A DNA stretch of 64,000 bases from Membranipora membranacea (taxonomy: Eukaryota > Bryozoa > Gymnolaemata > Cheilostomatida > Membraniporidae): contig OU612066.1 in the NCBI GenBank assembly GCA_914767715.1, positions 15,815,001-15,879,000 on the forward strand. The letters run 5' to 3'. Positions 46,935 to 59,772 of this stretch are shown piece by piece. The notes under the pieces were generated by a model. The model was not told the DNA's origin and made no database searches. It saw only the letters and a list, made by a program, of their open reading frames with translations. The translations under genes were made by a program, and so were the position numbers. Numbering within the stretch: position 1 is the first letter of the stretch; every line of letters begins with the position of its first letter.

Positions 46935-49900
46935 GGTTGAAGGTTGAAGGTAATAAATTCAGTTTCTTGCAAAGATAATTAAAATGTGTAACCTATGTAC
47001 TTTCTTACCTCTTTTTCAAAAGCATAGACAAAAGTTCGAGGGCATGTGTGATACCCCCGAACACTGACTCAAGAAGGTAAAAAATTGTAGAGCAGACAAC
47101 TTTTAATTAAAAATGATTACAAAACAGCCTAGATTTTATTATTGAACAAATCAAGAGTTATGTTCTGTTTCATCAGCTTGGGACAACTCCAACAAACTGA
47201 CCTTCCATTCATTGATTTTAGTTCACCCAGGGATATTTTCCCTTGCCTTAGAGAAAACCCTGGCACCCTGTCAAATAGAATGAATACAAATAATCAGTGA
47301 GTGTTTTACCTACATTAGCCTTTCTTTAACACTGTCAGTAGGGTCTGTCAGCAAAACAAAGGTAAAAATGCTGTGTAAACAATATTGCTCTGAATTCTGA
47401 TTGTCAAGGTGCTCGTGGCATATGGATCAGTTGCGTAGCATGGGAAATCTACTACGGTACAATTTTGTTCAGAAAACTATTTATGGGTTGCAGTAGAAAT
47501 AATGGAAGGAAATGTGCTGAGAAATGAAGATTGCAAAACATATTCCCAATTGGTCACAACTCAATATTTGATTTGCTCCATTACATTGCAATTCATCGAC
47601 CCAGTTTACATGACCACACCTGCACATTCTTGACGACAGGTAGTAAATTCTTATTTCAGACATTCAAGTTGTCAAGGTACATGGATATAGTGCCAGGAAA
47701 AAATGGGGAGCTACATCAGTATCGGTTGTGATTTATCCAGGAGAGCGAACTGAAACAGTTGGTTTTTTAAAAAGTGGTACTTGTTTGTTTATCAAGCTTA
47801 TTTGGGCCAATATATGGCCTTGGGTCGAATATCTTGTGGTGCCTGATCAATCTTTGTAAGTCATCTTAAATAAAATCATGCAACAATCAACCTAATGAAT
47901 GCTGTTGGCTATAACGTAAACTGAGTAATTCGGTCAGAATAACCATACAGTACCCTGTACGTAGTTTCCGTCTTACATATTGAGGCTAGATTATAAACTT
48001 GAAACATATCAGATAATTACAGACTAGATCATGTTTCATTCGCAACTGTAGCTTAGCTCTAACGTACCTTATCACGCACAGGTACAATTAGTGGACCATT
48101 CTGTGGCCTTATCAATATACAATTGTCCATCTCTCTATCACTTTTAATCTCCGCCTATTGACTTACTTATCCCGTGAGCATAACATCATATCGATCCAGG
48201 GCCCAGACGTCTTCTTCCTGCGTTTCCCACAACATACTCCCTCACTTTTTCAGATATAGACGTCTCAATTTATCATTATCAAGTTATTTGGCATCCTCTG
48301 TCGATCAGTTAAAACTTTTTATAGATGATTCTATGGCTTCTAGCCACCTCGATGCATCATAGGTTTGAAACAACCTTGCTTGTTATTGGAGGTGAGCTAG
48401 CCTTGCCCTTATCTGTTATAGATCGATATGCTTGCATCCTGGTGAAAAGAGCACAAGGTTGTAAGAGGACATCCGTCGCAAGGACGGAGAATGCATTGTT
48501 ATGGAAATGCACTATAATAATTTTGATGTATCATGGCGTGCCAACATTTCCGACATCAATTAGTTATTTGTCTCTTGTCATATAAATTCGTTCAGTGCCT
48601 GCCACCTTATACTACACCTTGTATATATTTATAGATTTCAAATCCTTTTTGTAAGATTTTTGCATATACTTGCTACTAATAAAAGCAGAAACAAGTGATT
48701 GATGGCTTTATTATTCCATTTCCTTTAAAAGACTTTTAAGGCTTTTGGTTGAGCTAAACCTTGGTAGATTGAACGATTTATTACTTTCTTTTGCCAACCT
48801 GTCACATGGCTGTCATTGTGAGGGCCTTTTGGAAGGATCTATTTACGTCATGACAAAGCTGTGCAAACCTCGAACCAGGCCAGCCTCTTGCAATTACTGC
48901 ATCCTGTCATTACTCCTATCAATCAAAGGACTTCCATTGGGCTGGGTATGACAGTATGGAGGGAGGAACCAAGATGTCAATATAATTGAGGTTCCGGCAG
49001 GCCATGTTCCCTAACGCCGCAGATATAATAGGCTCCTGTTCCTGTTCCGGTGAAGCTGTATGCACCAAATGCACACATCCGGCGAAAGCATTTTCCAGAA
49101 ATATAGCAAATGCCATGACATCGCTGATTTTCGCGTTGGAACCGAATGGCACCAAGGATGGTACGACGATGGCACGCCCGATGGCAGAATTATTTATACA
49201 TTTTTACAGCGTGGTACTCAAAAGAATTCCCTCGTATTCATAAGATCGCAACCGAGGATGACAACGCAGTTGCGATTGTCATCAAAATTCTAGTTGTGTG
49301 GTTTGTTGATGGCAATGTTGTTAGGTGAAGTAGGTTGTTATCGACTGAATCACCATTGTTCTTGAGTTTTTGGTTATTTGTGAGGACAAAGTGCAGAATG
49401 AAAGGGCATTTGGATATAACCCAGCTTGAGTAATTTATCTTTGATGATCATTTTGCAAAATTCTAATTCTAGAGCATGACGTACCACCGTCTCTAGCTGA
49501 CATCACTCCAATGTGGTCTAGGAGATGGCATCAATAAAGTTGTTTATGAAGTTTTTATGACAGGCCAACAGCTTGCCAAGGGATTCCCTATTGTGAGGAC
49601 AATCTATGAGTCTCTAAGTAGTATGATACTGATGCCGATACCGTTTTTTAAACAAGTGGTGAAACCCCCCAAGCTCCTGGTAGGAATTTGTGTATGAGAC
49701 TAGCTTTTGCAATCAACCACCTGTTGGCTGCAATAAACTCATCAATCAAAAGGTTAATATTTCATAAACAGGTAAAACATATTTCCCTTCATATACAGGT
49801 AGAGTCAGTGCATTTCTAGTGTCATTTCTATGACATCTATAACATAACAAAGGTAGTTTTTCGTAGAATTTTAATGAACAATGAAACTACATAATTCGAT

Positions 49901-50055
49901 CTCCCTCACTGAAAAAACACAATAAAACATTGTACGTATGACGGAGTTATGTGCCGTATTACCCTAGACACGTGGGATCAAATCGGAAGTGATATAAAGA
50001 ATCTGTGGACACAATTACTCAACTTGAGCATTATTGCAGATGCCAGTGTTGTGTC

Positions 50056-50103
50056 CATAGAGTTATTTTTAGTATATAATCTCTATTAGTATATAACTCT
50101 ATG
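50056..50103. mobile_element. 48-bp hairpin with 8-bp duplication
   Basis: Ends CATAGAGTTAT and ATAACTCTATG with AGTATATA-type inner repeats. Flanked by exact GTTGTGTC at 50048-50055 and 50104-50111. An 8-bp duplication is what hAT-type transposases make; no coding capacity is present. Confidence 0.65.
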
Positions 50104-53100
50104 GTTGTGTCACAATAACACCGGTAACATTATCAGGGCTCCCAGGAATTCAGAATGTGCATAAGTTCATTAACCTTGTCTCTTTGATTTTTCACATATG
50201 AAAAACGAGAAAAACTAAATATTTTATCAGTTCCACTGAGGTGTCGGCACTTGAATGTGACATGATCATATCATCGACCAAGGCCACTTCTGTCTTACCA
50301 CTTCGACTCCACTGGAAGGTAATGATTTGAATTTGATATGACACCTCTTCATAATAGATGATACGATGATATACAGATATATTAGATGAGGTAACCTACT
50401 TTCATGGACGGAATCTGGTTTGATGATGTCATTTCAAAAATTCTGCAGGGACAAAACTACAAATCCTCATATGCTTTCACACACAAGAATCAGGATTAAG
50501 AGAGCTAGATTATTTCATCTAGTGAATACATAGCCGGCTCTGTAAAGTCTAATAAAGTCTTTAATCCATGAGTGAATAAGATAGTTGTCATAGCTGTCAT
50601 AGTCGCAATGCTGTCATGTCATATTTGCCATAGCTGAATCTTCAAGACTATTACATTTATGATAAGGCTGTTGTCAGAGTATTTCAAATTTGATATTGAT
50701 TCCTCAAAATTACAAGAATGTTCATGTCAGCAGGGCAGGCCCAAATCAATATAAATTAAAAAAGATTCAGATTGGACAACCTAGAAATTACTCACACACG
50801 CAATCTGATCAGTTGGTTGTGAACAAAGATTAGGAGGCCTGAATGTCAACTAAATGATGACCTTAGCTGCTATTTAATGTAACATGGATCAGTGACTGCA
50901 GGTCCGTAGTTCTCATACATGACAAGTTGGTAGACCCAGAAATCAGGAGGTCTCCGCGGACGAACTCCCGACCCGGAGTACCACTCTGCGTGTCCAGCAG
51001 TGAAGGTGTAATTTGGCCCTTGTTGTCATTTATTTTGAGCCAAAACTAGAGCGTTCGTATTATGAAATGCGTAATTTTACCTGATTTTACAAATTATATC
51101 GTTGCACTTCATACGAACGAGGAGAGATAGTATGTTAATAGGCAATTATATATAGGTATATGTACTGTAGGGGTAGGAAAACATAGTTTCTCTTGCAACG
51201 AGAAGCTTAAAAAGTCGTCTGGGTGATGGAAGCTGAAAAAAGGGAGGAAAAAGGGAGATAGGGAGGAGGTGGAAAAACCCCTAAAAACTGGGAGGCTCCC
51301 TACCAAAAAGGGAGACTTGTCAGGTATGGTAGTTCTAGGGGAGGCAAGGACGCTCTGCCTCCCCTAGAATGCTCAATAGAGCGGCCTAAAAATGTTACAA
51401 TTGAATATTCTATGTCAGAATCAGCTCATTTGGGGCTTCCAAATTTCAATCTTTATCATTAATATGCTACGGAGACTTGGGATTAAGCCCAGACTCCACA
51501 AGAGGAGCTTTCAATACCAAATCTGGTGTTACTTCACACCCTCAAGGAATTCCGCCTCCTCTACCATTTTTCTAAACTACAGTCCTGGCCTGGACTGTAT
51601 GATCTAACGCATTTCTTTTCTCCACCCTATCTTTTGTTGCTGTAACTGAGTATAAAATAGCCATGTGGCCTGACTAAGCAAACTGTTTCCATTCTGATCT
51701 CTGACTAATAACACATATAATGTTTCCTCTGACTAAACTTTCATTGATGAGCTGGCAGGAGACATGTTAGGCTGGTCCAAGATATCCCTGACTGTGAGTC
51801 AGTGGGGGTGTTCCCTAGCTATTTATGTCTTTGCCTCTGTCAAACTCTTAAATGATTCATCGGTGGGGGATCCGTGAGGGAATTCCTCTCAAATTCAAAT
51901 TTATCATAGATGTGATTCATGGAGCAATAAAATTGGCAAACTTTGTGGTTTTTCTTTATAAAAAAACTTTTTATGCATTGCCAAACCCTTGAACGTCATC
52001 ATAGCGGAACCTCTCGTGGTTTTGTTTGATTAAATATAAATGTTTGTACCGTTCATCTTGGTGTTTTTGTAGTGCAATATTTGGCAATGTTTTGGAATTC
52101 GTTGATTTGAGTCCTGTTGCCTTGGATGTGTAGTTACAGTGAATGGGGGCCAATTTTTTGCCTTAACTCAACACAACACCTGACCTAATCTACTAAGCGA
52201 CCATCGCTTTCCTTTGTACTGTCAAAAACAAAATCATTCAACTGTATAGCAATATGGTAATGCCAGATAAATACTCTATATGCAGTGGATTGATTACTTA
52301 GAAGGGGGCATTTGAGGCTAGCACAGGGCTGGATAAGATTTTTAGCAGTTGAAGTGACCTATTAAATATAATGCAGAAAGCCTAGAAGTGCAAAAAATTC
52401 ATTATATTCAAATCATTTTACTTCCCAATTATCACGATATTATGTAAAATAATAATATTAATCGTGTTGCTCTTTACTGCCACAGAGCCAGGATGTTGCG
52501 ATGTGAATGTGGGAGCAATCATGGCTCGGATATCGGCTAAATGGAGGATTTGAGGTGAATTTTGAGTATCATATGTAATATTAGGGATTATCTGCTAAAA
52601 CAGATGTTCTGATCTTAATCACTCGTCTGATCAGGACAAGTATCGGGTCAAGTACACCATTTAGAGTCTCAATCTTCGGTTGCCTTCGTGACGGCTAATC
52701 TGCTATCCGCCCCTTGCAATCATTGATTACTTGATAACGTTCTAGCTATCGCTATGCTGTAAGGAGCTTGAATAACCATTGAATATGATTAATAGCTAAT
52801 AAACTACGTAAATTCGCATAGATAAATCAATGCGCAATGGAGTAAAGCCGCTATTTATAGATACTGCGTACAGAGTTGTGGGAGGTAGCGGGAGTTTAAT
52901 CCTACTATGCTTGCTCAACAGCCCATAACTAGGTCAAGTATATGGCCTAGCAACAGGAGCAAGTGCTGTCTCGCCTAACAGTCGGTTCTCCCTACTGAGC
53001 TGCAATAAACTCAAATCCAAATGAACTGACTGAACAAGACGCCTTATCTAAATAATCTATCCTATTGCAAGTATTGGTTGTTGACTGACTGTTGGCATAT

Positions 53101-54528
53101 GAATGAGGTTGTGTGGTTAGAATAAATTACAATCTTGTTACACATAACTCTGAATGAGGTCTATTCCACGAACGATCTGATGAGGTATAACACGTTGCTA
53201 CTCAACAAAACAAATTGTTACCCTCGTGACTTTAGCTGACATTGCCTCAGTTTGAGTACTCATTCTCTGCCCGGGTTGGTTGTAGTGGTGTTCCAATATC
53301 AACCACATCCTTGTTTGGGAGCGGCTCATAATTGAATGTCAATGCCAGCAATCCAGGCAGTCAGGTCTGGTCAACTATTGTGATGTTTTCTGACCTGACA
53401 CCAATGGGTATTTTGGTATCCTTGCTATCACTGAGAGCACCTGTTGTCAGAGCACCTGTCATTGAAGGGGCACCTGCTTGCGTCCTTATCTGCAATGTCA
53501 ATGTATTTCCACCAGCCAACAATGATGTGGTGGTAATTCTGTGAATGAAAGTTATGGGGTGTGTCAAGATTAGAAAATGATATGCACCATATCTATGACC
53601 ACATTGGTGGATGATACCTCAAAGACAATAACTGTAATGATGTAACTATGATTTCCCAGTGACTATTAGACCCATTCATAAATTTCACATCAATCTTTCA
53701 CACAATAGCTCTTATGCCAATGAGACAAAGAGTGAAAGATAAATCCATCAACATACCATTTTGATAAGTTTTATTGAAACGTTCTTGACTCTGTATGATT
53801 GCAGCTAGTTTATTCACCTGTCTCTATCATCCTGTTTTAACTGCTGCTTTGGGACAATTCCTCAATTACCTGGTAGACATAATGGCTGCCACAAAACTAT
53901 ACCAGAGACTATGGATATATCTATATATATGGATTATCTATAGTCTCTGACTATACTTCATGTCAATAAAATATTAGTGTTCACATACTGGTATTAAGTA
54001 GACCAATAGCGATGGGCAAGACAGGGAATTCCTTGTTTTGGAAGGCGTTATAAACGAGGGGATTCTCCGAACTCTTCGTAGCCTATCATTTGGCTACAAT
54101 TGTTGTTCAATGACTCCACTTGACCAAATTTTCAAGCGTCATGTGCTTCCAGGAATGAGTAAACCTCTGACTCACTCACTAACAAACTTTGCCGGAACGG
54201 ATTCCCCATTAAACTGTTGACAAATTGACACTTCAGTTATCTATGTGTGGTGATTCATAATTTGGCAATAGGGATTGCCTCGTGAGGAAATTCCTTGTGC
54301 CAACCCTACCCTGTAATCATGGCATTATGTGACCGATAGATAATGTTTTTCTCATGGCTCTAGACATGACTAAGTACTATTGGAATGAACTCAAATTGAT
54401 CTCCTCCCACTACTTTAGCATTGCATGCCTGCACACATATGCATTGCATGTTCACTATCAGGTTGCAAGGAATCTCTAGGCAGGCCTATCATAGTCTATT
54501 ATTATCGCTCCCTTAGGAAATCCTTGTG

Positions 54529-54551
54529 CCATATAAGGACATGTGACGTCA
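54529..54551 (+). promoter_or_regulatory. CArG box and CRE, 5 bp apart
   Basis: A perfect CC(A/T)6GG box at 54529-54538 and a perfect 8-bp palindromic CRE at 54544-54551, about 540 bp upstream of the EGR start codon. Such adjacent SRE/CRE pairs mark growth-factor and calcium-inducible genes. Confidence 0.65.
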
Positions 54552-54894
54552 ATGAAGTTATATCACGTGAGGGAAATCCTCTGCCAAGATAACAGCGCTA
54601 TGAAGAAATTTTTGATAAAATCTTGCACAAATTTCATGAAAATGCCTTGCTTTTAGTGTTGCTATGAGTGCTTTTGGTGGATTCTGGTTCTGAGCTGACT
54701 TGCTATGGTATTTCTTTCATCAATTGATCAATGCATTCTTTCTTAATAATAGTGAGTTTGAGCGATCGACAGTTCATTGAGCACATGTCTGTTTGCTCTC
54801 TATTTTTATTCATGTCATCTATTTATAAATTGCTCACGTCAATAGACGTCAGAGGATTTCCCAGCTGTGATTGGTCAGTTGCTTCACAGGAACT

Positions 54895-54904
54895 CCATAA
54901 TTGG
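54895..54904 (+). promoter_or_regulatory. Proximal CArG box
   Basis: CCATAATTGG, a perfect SRF consensus about 180 bp upstream of the EGR ATG, with an inverted CCAAT box 20 bp upstream and a TATA-like motif 9 bp downstream. Confidence 0.6.
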
Positions 54905-55085
54905 GATCAGCTCATATAACTAGCAGGAGATCCCCAGACTAACTTTATTATTGTGCTTGCTTCAGAGTTGACAGTACATTTGTGTGGGTGGTAGGGAACT
55001 CCTTGTTAATGCTAGCTTCTGCAAGGAATCCCTAAGTTCTGCAACTGATAATTATTGACATTGCAACATAGTTGGTCATTTCAGC

Positions 55086-56665
<1,580 letters not shown>

Positions 56666-57713
56666 AGAGATTAGAGCATTTTATAAATTATTTTTGAAGA
56701 GCGTAGAATGCTATGTATCAACGCTGCGTTTCTATTCCTTTGTAAATACTAAGATTCTATATAAAAATATATATTTTTTACTTGTATAATTATTTTTGTA
56801 GTACTGCAGGCAGAACAAAAACCAGAAATTTATTGTTGTTAGTAGTAATTCAAATGTTGTTGATTTTTTTGGATATATCCTCCCAATAATTTGTTTCAGA
56901 GGCGGATAAGTCACAAATAAAAAATAATGAAAAATAACGCACAACACAATGTTTTATACACTCCAAATACAGTTGTCTTACACACTACAAAATAACTCAG
57001 AGAAGCTTCAGAATGAAATTGACGTTCATTGAACTTGGCATCTAATTAGAGCGAGCAATCATGAAGTGAACAGGTGCTTTGCTGTGATGGTAATTACCAG
57101 TACTCCCCCTATTCCCTAGGGAGGATGTTACGCCATATTATACTTGATTGCTGAATTATTTGCTCATCCACTGATGTTTGCAGGCCAATCGCTCGCACTG
57201 AATATCAAGCAGCTATTAATATATCGCAAGTATACCATCCGTTTAATAATTCATTCTTGGTCCAATTGTTCTGGCAATACTCCGGGGTCCACCCTCACAA
57301 ACTAAATCTCAATAACAGATCAATAATCATCTTAATGTCGGCACTATTTCTTAGTACATGAAATTGAGTGAGCGAGCTTGAGAGAATAGGACAACATTCT
57401 AGTTGAGGTTGCAAAACAGTCCAGGGGCATGTAAATGATATCAATTACCGAGAGAAAAAGGAAAGTTTCCCTTAATTGCCATGCATATTGGTGTGGAAAC
57501 TGCTTTGGTGACAACTTTCAAAAGGTGTGATTTACCTACAATATGTTCTGCGTTATTTCGAATCTTTCAAATGTAACATGGCGTTCTAACCAACCTATCT
57601 GCTGAAGTGATTAGTTTTTTCTAAACTCTGTTATTGTAACTCATGCTTAAAAATATTCTTATCACAAATCAAGCCTCTCTACCTCTCACCGGGCCAACCA
57701 TGGGTATAGAATC

Positions 57714-57737
57714 AATGAACTAAACCTTTAGTTCATT
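57714..57737. mobile_element. 24-bp AATGAACT palindrome with 8-bp duplication
   Basis: Ends AATGAACTAAA and TTTAGTTCATT around a 2-nt centre; flanked by ATAGAATC at 57706-57713 and 57739-57746 (one extra base at the right junction). Same family as 46668-46696. Confidence 0.55.
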
Positions 57738-58385
57738 GATAGAATCTTACTTAATGCATAACTTGTGTAATGAGAAGACAACCTTGAAACTGTTCAGTCA
57801 TAATACTATAATGGCCTTGACCTCAAAATAGTTGTAAACTGCAGGGAGCCAAAGCAAATATTTCATATTTATATCTTGGGAATAAATTGTGTGCAGCCTA
57901 CAAAGATCTAATCTAAACTTCCCAGAAACAACTCAATATGTGCACAAGATGAAGCAATGATTGACCATCATTTTTATTAAACAGAGGGAAAGGTAGTTAC
58001 AGAGTGTTCTCAGCAGACCGATCTAACATTCATTGGAACTCCCCACTTCTTTTTGCTACTATTTAATGACACTTCCAAGAAGAAGATTCTGATTGCAGAG
58101 GTGAAAACATGACAGTCAATTTCAACATCACTGAGAGTTATTGTTATTTAATTTTCTTTTAAATTCTCGCCATTTCATCATCAATGAGTTATTTTTAACT
58201 CATTGAATTGAAGTGTCTAAGTTAGCCAATATGTTGGCTCTGTGATTGGGGCCGAACGCTTTGACTTGTAAGTTTAAGCAAGGTTGGTTAGTTAGTGTAA
58301 GTATCAATTTATCATGGATATTGTATGCCATTGAACGATTGGAATGATTGGTCAAATTGCTGGGAAATATCAATAAGTGACTAAC

Positions 58386-58415
58386 CAAGGAGTCAAAGAG
58401 TTCTTTTACTCCTTG
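58386..58415. mobile_element. 30-bp CAAGGAGT micro-palindrome with exact 7-bp duplication
   Basis: Starts CAAGGAGT, ends ACTCCTTG, with 14 nt between. Flanked by GACTAAC at 58379-58385 and 58416-58422. Confidence 0.7.
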
Positions 58416-59772
58416 GACTAACTGCTAGTTGCAGTTTCTTTTCAGGCTATGCATTCAGTTGGCCATACAAATTTGAATCAATTTTATGCTGTTCATCATA
58501 TGCCTGGCTTTGGATGATTGATACGACTGGATATTCATGTAACATCAGCAATGTAAATACAATGACCCATACTTCCCACAAACCGAATTTTTTGGCCTGT
58601 TCCTTTTTGCCTTTTGAGGTTCTAAAAGTAGTCTTTTTTTTCCAGATTACTAACTGATGCAACGATAAATATCATTCAACAAGTGCAAAATCATGTGGCC
58701 AATGTGTAGTGGGGCCTACCGAAATAGACCTATACTTGCGAAGTTTTAACATTTATAATCTGTCTTGTCTGCTGGTTTCGTTTAACAACTAGTTGTATTT
58801 CTGGTGAATCGAGAATAATAGCGACACAACAATGCTGTAAAAACAAGTCTTTGGTGATTGAACAACAAAATTTCTAGTCCAGTTTCCAGGGTGGAAGTGG
58901 ATCAGATGTTTTGGGAGATACTGCACATTTTTCATGTAATTATTTAGGCACATAGGCCCATGGAAGTGAACGGGTATTGTGCAGGTACCCCAATACTCAG
59001 GTATCTTTTGTCACTCTGATTATTGGCGTGACAAGAAAAAACTAGTTCATAGTGGAACATAGGAAATGCTTGTTTAACATCCGATCAAGCCCCATGCAAC
59101 CAAGAACATGTAAGATACTGTCCAAGCAAGGGTAGAAAAGGAAAATAACACCCCTTTATTATATGACCATGAAGTAGTGAGTGCGTAAGTACATATGAAA
59201 TCTTGTAACGCATTGCCTAACAAATAAAACATTCATCTCATTGGATGAGAAGAAATGGCAAAACTCGAATACCATTGATAACTGAAACCAGTTGCAGTCT
59301 CCATATATCCCATGCTGTTATTCCAATATGATACCTCAGTCCTCAATACAAAATGAACTGTGGTATACTTCTTGGATAACAGAAAGAAAGGAATGGTGGC
59401 TTCCAACTTGTGAAAGTGGTTTTACTTGGATTGGTGATACCGGGTTAGCACCAAGTTGCCTTCATTTCACCGGCCAGACTGTATAGTACTAGACTGGATC
59501 ATAACATAAGTTTGCTAAGATATATGTGTTCTAGCTAATCATTTCAGCCGAAAAGGGTCACACCATGTATTTCTGCAGTGACTGTACAACCGAGATGTAT
59601 TTTCATGAATACAGAATCACTTTCCATCATTTCCAGTCAGCCTAATTCCCTTCTTTTTCTTCATAGGATACCATAGCTTTCTAGTTGACACAAAGCTAGA
59701 CGAGGAATCTAATTCACTGACCAAAGAAGAGTTGTATATACATATTTAAAGTCCCAAGTGGCCATTTACACG

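Larger units (their letters stand above)
46306..54000. other. Long stretch without a recognised gene
   Basis: No exon set that can be joined into a known protein was found on either strand in these 7.7 kb. It contains several micro-palindromic insertions (46392, 46610-46720, 46916, 50056), a (TA) microsatellite at 46751-46769, and a locally less AT-rich block at about 48920-49330 with open frames on both strands that I could not assign. A long non-coding RNA or distal EGR enhancers are possible but unsupported. Confidence 0.5.
54001..55085 (+). promoter_or_regulatory. EGR upstream control region
   Basis: Sites read directly: GGGAATTCC (54024-54032); CArG box CCATATAAGG (54529-54538); full CRE TGACGTCA (54544-54551); E-box CACGTG (54564-54569); GGGAAATCC (54571-54579); MEF2-like CTATTTATAA (54819-54828); CACGTCA (54835-54841) and GACGTCA (54845-54851); GGATTTCCC (54854-54862); inverted CCAAT (54870-54874); CArG box CCATAATTGG (54895-54904); a weak TATA-like CATATAA (54913-54919). 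CArG boxes bind SRF and CREs bind CREB/ATF; GGGWWWWCC fits Rel/Dorsal factors. Vertebrate EGR1 is known to be driven by SREs and a CRE. Function here is inferred from these motifs and position only. Confidence 0.65.
56666..59772. other. EGR 3' UTR and intergenic DNA
   Basis: The first about 270 bp are probably EGR 3' UTR (AU-rich, AATAAA 56916-56921). The rest shows no assignable exon. It contains micro-palindromes at 57714-57737 and 58386-58415. An open frame at 59668-59748 follows an AG and is discussed among rejected items. Confidence 0.5.

Noticed and set aside
53361-53567. Minus-strand Thr/Gly-rich open frame preceded by a possible acceptor
   Set aside because: The only nearby donor is weak and no adjoining exon was found.
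59668-59748. Open frame YHSFLVDTKLDEES... ending in a stop, after an AG
   Set aside because: It looks coding-like but has no identifiable upstream exon and ends 25 nt before the start of the rightmost gene; it may be chance or 5' UTR.
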